From the NCBI GenBank assembly GCA_040954595.2, contig CM082583.2, positions 7,316,001 to 7,380,000 on the forward strand: 64,000 nt of DNA, in the 5' to 3' direction. The stretch is from Balanoglossus misakiensis (Eukaryota > Hemichordata). A program made the translations under genes and the position numbers. Below the pieces are notes generated by a model. The model ran no database searches and was not told the DNA's origin. It worked only from the letters and a program-made list of their open reading frames with translations. Below, one piece after another: positions 61,101 to 64,000 of this stretch; the stretch's first letter is position 1, and the number at the start of each line of letters is the position of its first letter.

Positions 61101-63878
61101 GTCCTCGGGAAGAAAGGTGACGGTGGGTTAATGGACGTGCTCTCTTTTCACCCTTGAAAATTGTTAGAGCACACTTACTTGACCGGCAGAACAAGTGGCT
61201 TCGTCTCTGTGGAATCTCCAATGAGGAGCATGACTCTTGATAGTGCAGTCAATCCTCCACTTAAACAGAACGCGAGCTGATCTGCCTGAACCTATCCATG
61301 AAGCATAACAGAGAGACGTGAAAGAGGAAATGCACAGAACATTGGTCATTTTCGATTTAAAGCTCCACCAGCTGTAACTTTTCGCTATATTTTCAGTATT
61401 TTTGTTTTGTGTATCTGCCGCAGTTTCTTGTTCAAATCCCTGAAGCATGGTGAAATACCAAGTATTCTTGACACAAGTCTAGAACTACACTGACCTTTTT
61501 ATCCAGAACTCTGGCGATTTCTCCCAAGGCTCGGTCCAGTGCTGATACTCTGTTGGCAGGCCATGGACCGCTTCCCTGGGTTTGTAAATACTTGTTGATA
61601 TCTTTGACAACTTTTTGAAGCCTGTTAGAAAGAAAGACAAACAAAAATAACTCGAGAAAAGGAAGAACTTTATCACTTCAATACACAACCTGCAATTGCT
61701 AAGGAAAGTAGAAGACAGAAAATTGGTAAGCGATATTGAAACCAGGAAGATTTTAGCTTTAAATAACAATTTTAGTATATTTATTTATTTACTACAACTT
61801 ACTTTGCCTTATTTTCCGATTCCGTTCCAGCAGACCTGGACTGGACGTTGTTGTCGTAGACTTTGCCCTTTGAGGTCATCCTCTGGCGTATTTTCCGCGA
61901 CCTCTTGCGGAATGCTCGCTGGCGTTCCTTCTCAGCCATCAGCTGTGGGTCCGGCCCGTCTTCCGGTGCATCGCTGATGTGTTTCACGGAATGGTTCTCC
62001 TGTTGTTTCGTCACCAGAAAAGTGCAAAAACCCACAAAATCTTGAAATAACGAGTGACATTTCCTTCTACCCGACAAAATGACAAACACTGCTCCCCCCC
62101 CTCCTTCACTATGCTCACGTGGTACAACCCCCACTCAGCCCCACACTACAGTTGGACCCAGGTACACGGAATTAGGGGTGAGGGTACTGATGTTGTTTGC
62201 TACTTACCAATTCTTCTTCGGTTAACGTTTTGCCTTGGAGACTCTCTTGGATCATCTCTTTGTGTTTCCTTCCATGTAAATGACTAAGTAGATAAACTTC
62301 AGAGGGAATCTGTCGAAATGAAAAAACAGGACAAAGTCACACAAGTGCTGTTCACATTTAAGTTTATTTTACTCTCCTATCACACAATGCATCATGTAGA
62401 TGTCACTGAAATGAAAGAAGCAAAATTGGGGTGGACACTTGCAGTACTTGGCTCATTTTCTTTCAAAGCAAATTCAGAGCAGTAAACTTTAATTCTTGGC
62501 AAACACCAAAAATTTCCATCCAAGCCCACATACCAAAACATTACACAGTGTACACCGTTTCTTCCTCTCATAGGGCTTCTGTTGTGGTGCAATGTCGGTC
62601 GATGCAAAGTGTCTGAGCGTGCTCAGTTCCATGGCACGTTCGCGTCTCTCTTCAATCAGTTTGGAATGTCTTCTACTGCTTTCATCGTGCTGTGGTGTAG
62701 TGAAGACATAAAGATATGATATAAATCCTTCAATGAACCGGTACAACAATATTTGGCTGTATAGCTGCATTGGTACGACAGGTTTGAGTTTTAATCCTAT
62801 AAGATGGCATCAAAAATATGAATTTCCAGTCTATTCACCCTGCACAGTTACAGGACATAGATTATGTCCTCTCCATCTCTCAAAATACGTGTCCATTACC
62901 TTTTGTTGTATTTTCTTCTGTATTTCTTCCTCCTTGGCTTTCTGTGCAGCATCCAATGCAGCTAGCCTCATCTCTCTCTCCCTGTGACCAAAAACATAAC
63001 CCAACCATGAATTCAGTACACGTACACTATCGGTTGATGATCCCGTCCCACATATTGTAAGAGACGATAATCGCAATACTACTTGCAATGCAGACACTTC
63101 AACCCTTGCACCCCATTTATCTTTGTAGAGGTCTGACTTTACAACAGAAAACAATAGATTTGGACCAAACCATGGTGATTTGTCTCAATGAACAGCAGTG
63201 ACCTACCTGGCTTTCTCTTTGGCAAAATCCTCCCTTGCCTGGTCTCGTTGCAGTCTGATGTAATTAATTTTGGACGCCTGGTCTTCCCTGCTCCTCTGCA
63301 TCATTTCCAGTTTGGCCAGCCTCTCTTCCTCCAACGCCTTCCTCCTCTCCTGCGGATATGAGGACAACCACAATCAGGATCTGGCTCATTTTCATAGCAA
63401 ACACCAGTTCCAAATTGATAGACACACAAACAGAATAGTTTTGTGAAGAACTGCTTACAGCTTACATACTTTTCATCCACAAAAAATTTTTTTTTTAATT
63501 GTCCCTTGCTCTTTACACAGTGTATGTAAGCATTTGATGTAAAGATGACTTATAAGTCCATTGAGCTGGGCAACCCAGAATGAGTTGCAATAATTAATAT
63601 ATTACTACTACCACATCCCAATGCACACGCAAGATAGCACAGCAAACAGATTCCAACAGAATACCAGACTCACAACAACGGTCCAAGAAAACCTTCTTGG
63701 CGTATTCCACCATCTAACTTACATGAGCAGCATCTTCCTTGGCAGCTTTCTCTTCCTGTTTTCTCTGCCTCTCCTCCTGTATGTCCTGCAACCGAGCCTC
63801 GTTGACCTCGTGCCGGGTCATGATGTCCAGTCTCTTGATCTGAGCTTCTAAACTGTTGATGAAGGCTATTTCATTCAC
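25709..63878 (-). CDS. SCAPER: SCAPER, 3' portion: 16 exons, N-terminal part beyond the window
   Basis: S-phase cyclin A-associated protein in the ER; in vertebrates it is an ER-associated protein that binds cyclin A/CDK2 and is also linked to cilia. Exons (minus strand, 5' to 3'): 63878-63723, 63349-63207, 62981-62900, 62689-62534, 62309-62208, 61999-61803, 61621-61495, 61291-61179, 60730-60607, 60254-59983, 59696-59550, 59327-59087, 58440-58288, 47868-47677, 42245-42188, 25803-25709. All junctions are AG/GT and all phases match, giving 2358 nt, which is 785 codons plus TGA. Order of parts: charged coiled coil, U1/matrin-type zinc finger, basic linker, long helical C-terminal region, and a terminal block resembling the family's RFP..W-D/E-A-FF ending. 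Human SCAPER is about 1400 residues, so a bit more than half is present. The last three introns are 10.4, 5.4 and 16.4 kb, whereas all others are under 650 bp. The assignment rests on recalled family sequence, not on a search. Confidence 0.96.
27140..27630. promoter_or_regulatory. Candidate intronic regulatory patch near the terminal exon
   Basis: CpG-retaining patch (TTCGCGACC, CCGGCGCTGC, AACGTCGAC, GTCGCAGAAATGGGCG) about 1.5 kb upstream of the terminal exon. A 133-codon plus-strand frame (26983-27384) overlaps it but shows no codon bias or recognisable domain. Confidence 0.28.
29280..29850. promoter_or_regulatory. Candidate intronic regulatory patch
   Basis: Dense CpG retention (GGATCCGCCGCGGAC, CTCGTCTGTCGG, CGACGACCGC) between CpG-poor flanks, with ATAATTGC and ACAATG cores near 29620-29640. 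Overlapping plus and minus frames at 29341-29562 look like chance openings. Confidence 0.3.
30836..31310. promoter_or_regulatory. Candidate intronic regulatory patch
   Basis: Patch with TAATTA (30839-30844), TTAATTAA (31172-31179) and other AT-core sites set in CpG-retaining sequence (GGCGGCGCCATT, CCGCGACTTGCGC). The shadow frames here are interrupted and have no splice sites. Confidence 0.32.
34680..34920. promoter_or_regulatory. Candidate intronic CpG-retaining patch
   Basis: Short CpG-rich patch containing CCGCCATGGCCGTGGCG and GCCGGCGCGCTG with A/T-rich flanks. It has no coding potential. Function unknown. Confidence 0.25.
36873..36970 (-). mobile_element. MITE-like element, copy B (reverse orientation)
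   Basis: About 98 bp. On the minus strand it reads GTTAAACCTTTCACCCCCCA, then AGAGGTCCAAGCTTACCATA, GGTTTGGACTGAACCACGG and GAAAGGGTTAA. It has the clearest terminal inverted repeat of the family (TTAA(A)CC-TTTC / GAAAGGGTTAA). It lies in the 16.4 kb intron. Confidence 0.6.
37600..38170. promoter_or_regulatory. Candidate intronic regulatory patch
   Basis: A CpG-rich stretch within a CpG-poor intron, including CTCGGCGGAGCGAGG and CGCCGCGGGC blocks alternating with AT-rich homeodomain-like cores (ATTAAATTAAG). A minus-strand open frame here (38178-37933) has no splice logic and is taken as chance. Confidence 0.3.
38690..38970. promoter_or_regulatory. Candidate intronic regulatory patch with a nested inverted repeat
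   Basis: CpG-retaining patch with several GATA-type and AT-core sites (TAATCATTACC, GGCAGATAATG, GACGATAAC). At its left end, 38698-38747, AGGAGGTAAGA is mirrored by TCTTACCCCTCCT around a central ATTAC-AGAT-GTAAT palindrome, giving a potential 50-base hairpin. Confidence 0.32.
41160..41830. promoter_or_regulatory. Candidate intronic enhancer: homeodomain/SOX-rich CpG-retaining patch
   Basis: About 20 CpGs are seen in 41221-41580, against about 3 in the 300 bases 40561-40860. Motifs present: SOX-type ACAATGG (41237-41243); an inverted repeat GTGTAATTAAAATTACAC (41252-41269) that contains TAAT-N4-ATTA, the spacing of a dimeric paired-class site; two direct TTATGAAT copies (41339, 41352); and several AT-core sites around 41450. 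There is no open frame with splice sites. Regulatory activity is inferred from composition and motif density, not shown. Confidence 0.4.
42188..42245 (-). CDS. SCAPER: SCAPER exon o: short variable linker exon
   Basis: 58 nt: 19 codons plus one base. It encodes EKSREKEKLKIIPSAVRTK, a basic linker. The acceptor has a long CT tract ending CCCCCTTGCAG, and the donor is CAAAAG|GTATGT. The sequence is not conserved enough to recognise alone. The call rests on good splice sites and on phase: it takes phase 0 from exon n and hands one base to exon p, which needs exactly that to stay open. It may be alternatively spliced, but skipping it would break the frame. Confidence 0.86.
42430..42790. promoter_or_regulatory. 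Candidate intronic enhancer next to exon o
   Basis: CpG-retaining patch starting about 190 bp upstream (transcript sense) of exon o. It holds a tight cluster at 42599-42621: SOX-type ATTGT, TALE/MEIS-type TGACAG, GGATAA and TAATGG within 23 bases. No in-phase exon could be built here. Confidence 0.38.
43693..43760. repeat. (TCTA)17 microsatellite
   Basis: 68 bases of uninterrupted TCTA in SCAPER intron n/o. Confidence 0.98.
44090..44330. promoter_or_regulatory. Candidate intronic regulatory patch with an X-box
   Basis: CpG-retaining patch with an RFX-type X-box GTTGTCATGGAAAC (44167-44180) and an NKX-type CACTTAA near 44246. Other blocks include TCGGCGCGGATG and TTATCGCGGTGG. The two short plus-strand frames across it are not exons of SCAPER, which is on the other strand. 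Confidence 0.32.
45840..45853. promoter_or_regulatory. RFX X-box in SCAPER intron n/o
   Basis: GTTGTCATGGCAAC, a full X-box match with a two-base spacer. It is about 2 kb upstream (plus coordinates below) of exon n. Confidence 0.45.
46031..46109. repeat. (TG)n microsatellite, 79 bp
   Basis: TG dinucleotide array with one C interruption at 46103, in SCAPER intron n/o. It accounts for the Thr-His repeat frame on the minus strand. Confidence 0.98.
46510..46800. promoter_or_regulatory. Candidate intronic CpG-retaining patch
   Basis: Sharp CpG-rich block (GGCGCGCACGATTTCGCGAG, CTCGCCCGACACC, GCCGTGCGTCC) in an A/T-rich intron. A 95-codon minus-strand frame (46799-46512) has the same strand as SCAPER but no convincing flanking splice sites and no family match, so a regulatory or spacer role is preferred. 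Confidence 0.28.
47677..47868 (-). CDS. SCAPER: SCAPER exon n: conserved LPFQYFSDPRL block
   Basis: 64 codons, phase 0 at both ends. It encodes LIVQSGNTPTLLQQLCSLPF, QYFSDPRLMSVLFPTLIACC, then KKILEQEMSCSLLASFIE. It matches the family's IVQSG..PT.L..LC.LPFQYFSDPRL...LFP.LIA..........ILEQEMSC.LL..FI almost position by position. The acceptor is GGTTATTTTTGCAG and the donor TTGAG|GTATGT. The exon is isolated between a 10.4 kb and a 5.4 kb intron. Confidence 0.97.
51180..51610. promoter_or_regulatory. Candidate intronic regulatory patch with overlapping X-box-like sites
   Basis: Two overlapping RFX-like sites: GTTGCCAGGTTAC (51190-51202) and GTTACCTGGCGAC (51198-51210). A CpG-retaining stretch follows, including CCATATTGCCTGG. 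A 125-codon frame (51213-51590) overlaps but includes a G-run and shows no domain. Confidence 0.28.
53500..53880. promoter_or_regulatory. Candidate intronic regulatory patch
   Basis: Patch in the 10.4 kb intron with GCAATTAC, GGATTA (53794-53799), GGTCAATCAG and paired ATTATTACGG / CCATAATATT sequence, with locally raised CpG. No open frame of note. Confidence 0.28.
54604..54690. repeat. Three tandem copies carrying TTCTGGGAA
   Basis: An imperfect tandem repeat with unit AGTTTCTGGGAATCTG plus about 13-20 bases. TTCTGGGAA (the TTC-N3-GAA form used by STAT factors) occurs at 54608-54616, 54636-54644 and 54672-54680. Two of the units also share TATCTTTCA / GATCTTTCA. Confidence 0.7.
56560..56930. 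promoter_or_regulatory. Candidate intronic regulatory patch
   Basis: Homeodomain and TALE-like sites cluster here: TTGATTATGCC, TGACAG (56713-56718), CAATTA (56724-56729) and TAATTATAGG. A perfect CRE TGACGTCA lies about 90 bases to the left (56470). CpG retention is weaker than in the other patches. Confidence 0.25.
58288..58440 (-). CDS. SCAPER: SCAPER exon m: most conserved C-terminal block
   Basis: 51 codons, phase 0 at both ends. It encodes SVLGEEGISLEFRHIATYLI followed by WYCSH and HEVMLIVGYFTVLDHDNQ, among the most conserved stretches of SCAPER. The acceptor is CATTTATTTTGCAG and the donor AACCAG|GTGTGT. It is the last of the compact exon cluster; a 10.4 kb intron follows. Confidence 0.97.
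58441..59086 (-). other. SCAPER intron l/m, 646 bp, with a CpG-retaining patch
   Basis: Largest intron of the compact cluster. Its middle, about 58600-58880, is CpG-richer than the other short introns and contains CTTAAAAGCATTACTTAG and CGGCCGGGCAG-type sequence. It could be a small regulatory element, but no motif is decisive. Confidence 0.6.
59087..59327 (-). CDS. SCAPER: SCAPER exon l: helical C-terminal region
   Basis: 241 nt: one base completing Arg, then 80 codons. It encodes SIGMFDENKKEDTTQLMVTL, ISMLYGILLHGG and ends with the conserved NTFAMIDLKLLQ. The acceptor is TTCCTTCACAG and the donor TTGCAG|GTACAG. A Pro/Gly/Ser-rich loop (APSRSGTLVPPELPE) sits where the family has a variable loop. 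Confidence 0.96.
59550..59696 (-). CDS. SCAPER: SCAPER exon k: conserved GxVDKL / GPVDE segment
   Basis: 147 nt: one base completing Ser, 48 codons, then AG completing Arg. It encodes YLVCVGVVDKLTSYFHNVHG, PVDEDAKAGEFLENCLGLL and on to TRFITT. The VDKL...GPVDE spacing is a strong family signature. The acceptor is TTTGATTGCAG and the donor CCAG|GTAAGT. This exon yields no entry in a Met-started ORF scan and was read by hand. Confidence 0.95.
59856..59950 (+). mobile_element. MITE-like element, copy A
   Basis: About 95 bp. It starts TTAACCCTTTCACCCCCAG and ends in GAAAGGGGTATAA, an imperfect terminal inverted repeat. Internal landmarks shared with the other copies are ACATAGAGGTCTAACTTTAC and ATGGATTTGGACCAAA. 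It carries no coding capacity and sits in the intron between exons j and k. Confidence 0.6.
59983..60254 (-). CDS. SCAPER: SCAPER exon j: variable Ser/Ala/Thr-rich insert and helix
   Basis: 272 nt: 90 codons plus AG. It starts LLIPDQCNSL, passes through a low-complexity S/T/A stretch (residues about 12-28 of the exon) encoded partly by GCA/GCT-type triplets, then a helical segment (VAAGLMQLISTVLSCIAK), a second Gly/Ser/Pro-rich stretch and QADTLQQWGLDIV. The ends align with SCAPER; the Ser/Ala and Gly/Ser inserts appear lineage-specific. The donor is GTCAG|GTAAGT and the acceptor CATGCACACAG. Confidence 0.93.
60311..60364 (+). mobile_element. MITE-like element, copy D (right half only)
   Basis: About 54 bp matching the right half of the family: CACAGAAAACAATGGATGCG, GACCGAAACACAGTGG and AAAGGGTCAA. 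The left half is missing. It lies in the intron between exons i and j. Confidence 0.45.
60607..60730 (-). CDS. SCAPER: SCAPER exon i: Cys-rich helical segment
   Basis: 124 nt: one base completing Lys, then 41 codons. It encodes TLCSAAHVFNLACRNCFDNC and then VHMLCSNKLGPVIDMLMHRL. The spaced Cys residues and the FSNK-like turn match the family. The acceptor is CTACTTACAG and the donor TTATGT|GTGAGT. Confidence 0.94.
60731..61178 (-). other. SCAPER intron h/i, 448 bp
   Basis: A/T-rich intron with GTAAGT donor and TTACAG acceptor. A shadow ORF running through the exon into this intron has no coding meaning. Confidence 0.85.
61179..61291 (-). CDS. SCAPER: SCAPER exon h: helical C-terminal region
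   Basis: 113 nt: 37 codons plus AA. The translation VQADQLAFCLSGGLTALSRV follows the conserved (D)Q-AF---GGLTAL motif. The acceptor CATGGATAG|GTT was chosen over a nearby GGCAG because only it keeps phase 0 with exon g and leaves the motif intact. The donor is CAA|GTAAGT. Confidence 0.93.
61495..61621 (-). CDS. SCAPER: SCAPER exon g: start of the helical C-terminal region
   Basis: 127 nt: one base completing Lys, then 42 codons. It encodes LQKVVKDINKYLQTQGSGPW followed by NRVSALDRALGEIARVLDKK, matching the conserved N-K/R-VSALDR-LGEI stretch of SCAPER. The acceptor has a strong pyrimidine tract (TCTTTCTTTCTAACAG) and the donor is AAAAAG|GTCAGT. Confidence 0.96.
61803..61999 (-). CDS. SCAPER: SCAPER exon f: acidic patch then basic helix
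   Basis: 197 nt: 65 codons plus AA, which completes a Lys codon. It reads ENHSVKHISDAPEDGPD, corresponding to the family motif after the zinc finger, then a strongly basic helix (KERQRAFRKRSRKIRQRMTS). The acceptor GAAACAACAG lacks a close polypyrimidine run, so the 5' edge is a little less certain, although phase 0 matches exon e. The donor is GCAAA|GTAAGT. Confidence 0.9.
62208..62309 (-). CDS. SCAPER: SCAPER exon e: second half of the C2H2 zinc finger
   Basis: 34 codons, phase 0 at both ends: IPSEVYLLSHLHGRKHKEM followed by a Glu-rich tail (TEEEL). Joined to exon d, the finger is C-X2-C-X12-H-X5-H, the U1/matrin-type spacing found in SCAPER. All four ligands are present, so the finger looks intact. 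The acceptor is TTTCGACAG and the donor TTG|GTAAGT. An intron splits the finger between its Cys and His pairs. Confidence 0.97.
62534..62689 (-). CDS. SCAPER: SCAPER exon d: first half of the C2H2 zinc finger
   Basis: 52 codons, phase 0 at both ends. It starts with HDESSRRHSKLIEERRE, one of the most conserved SCAPER blocks, then PYERKKRCTLCNVL. The two Cys supply the C-X2-C half of the finger; the His pair is in the next exon. The acceptor is CTACACCACAG and the donor TTTTG|GTATGT. Confidence 0.97.
62900..62981 (-). CDS. SCAPER: SCAPER exon c: end of coiled coil
   Basis: 82 nt, starting with the third base of an Arg codon and followed by 27 codons. It encodes EREMRLAALDAAQKAKEEE and ends in QQK, just before the conserved HDESSRRH block of the next exon. 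The donor, AAAAG|GTAATG, is weaker than the GTAAGT used by most neighbours. The acceptor is GGTCACAG. Confidence 0.94.
63099..63184 (+). mobile_element. MITE-like element, copy C
   Basis: About 86 bp, more diverged: TTCAACCCTTGCACCCCATT, GTAGAGGTCTGACTTTACAA, AAACAATAGATTTGGACCAA, ACCATGGTGATTTG. The right end is eroded. It lies in the intron between exons b and c. Confidence 0.5.
63207..63349 (-). CDS. SCAPER: SCAPER exon b: coiled-coil segment
   Basis: 143 nt: 47 codons plus AG, which completes an Arg codon with the first base of the next exon. The acceptor is CATATCCGCAG and the donor CCAG|GTAGGT. The translation (ERRKALEEERLAKLEMMQRS and onward) continues the charged helical repeat. It is the second of three exons making a predicted long coiled coil of about 125 residues in this window. 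Confidence 0.95.
63350..63722 (-). other. SCAPER intron a/b, 373 bp
   Basis: A/T-rich intron with GTAAGT donor and CCGCAG acceptor. No repeat or coding signal beyond short A/T runs. Confidence 0.85.
63723..63878 (-). CDS. SCAPER: SCAPER exon a (first in window): coiled-coil segment
   Basis: 52 codons, phase 0 at both ends. The acceptor reads TTTATTCCCAG and the donor CAT|GTAAGT. It begins VNEIAFINSLEAQIKRLD, a hallmark of the SCAPER coiled coil, and ends in a Glu/Lys/Arg/Gln-rich helix (QDIQEERQRKQEEKAAKEDA) with no Pro or Gly. The coding sequence must continue upstream, past 64000, because there is no initiator context and an acceptor site precedes it. Confidence 0.95.
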
Positions 63879-64000
63879 CTGGGAATAAACAAAATGACAG
63901 GTTTACTTAACAACTCTCACTGCCACATCAGTATGATCAGTACATACATGGAGTTTGTCATGCCGAATAACAGGTAATGTTAATCTCACGTTTCCCTTTG
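63879..64000 (-). other. SCAPER intron, cut by the window edge
   Basis: 122 bases upstream of exon a, ending in the acceptor TTTATTCCCAG. Nothing else is seen. Confidence 0.8.

Noticed and set aside
61282-61291. Alternative acceptor GGCAG for SCAPER exon h
   Set aside because: It would break the phase with exon g and remove the conserved VQADQ start; the ATAG acceptor at 61292-61293 keeps both.

Overview
The window is eukaryotic nuclear DNA from an animal. It has exon-intron structure with GT/AG junctions, simple-sequence repeats and large non-coding stretches. Only one gene can be recognised: the 3' half of SCAPER (S-phase cyclin A-associated protein in the endoplasmic reticulum), on the minus strand. 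Sixteen coding exons between 63878 and 25709 join in frame across every junction into 785 codons plus a stop, and the order of recognisable blocks follows the animal SCAPER family. The first part of the gene, including the start codon, lies beyond position 64000. The species cannot be named. Regional CpG loss in the gene against CpG retention outside it fits an invertebrate with mosaic (gene-body) DNA methylation, such as an invertebrate deuterostome or a lophotrochozoan.

Layout. (1) 1-22740: CpG-retaining, apparently intergenic DNA with no supportable gene. It holds several simple repeats and unusually many CACGTG, RFX X-box-like and CRE motifs. (2) About 22900-25708: probable long SCAPER 3' UTR, ending at an AATAAA on the minus strand (22926-22931). 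(3) 25709-58287: the last exons of SCAPER, separated by three very large introns of 16.4, 5.4 and 10.4 kb. These introns are CpG-poor overall but contain discrete CpG-retaining patches rich in homeodomain, SOX, TALE and RFX-like sites. (4) 58288-63878: thirteen compact exons with introns of 181-646 bp, encoding the coiled coil, the C-X2-C-X12-H-X5-H zinc finger and most of the helical C-terminal region.

Interpretation. SCAPER is known from comparative work to be a bystander gene in an ancient animal microsynteny with the LIM-homeobox gene Islet, whose enhancers lie in and around SCAPER. The lopsided intron sizes, the CpG-retaining patches inside otherwise CpG-depleted introns and the motif-dense 22.7 kb downstream flank fit a regulatory block of this kind. 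No Islet exon (LIM domain or homeodomain) was found here, so the Islet link is inference. A small family of roughly 95 bp elements with terminal inverted repeats (MITE-like) has at least four copies in SCAPER introns.
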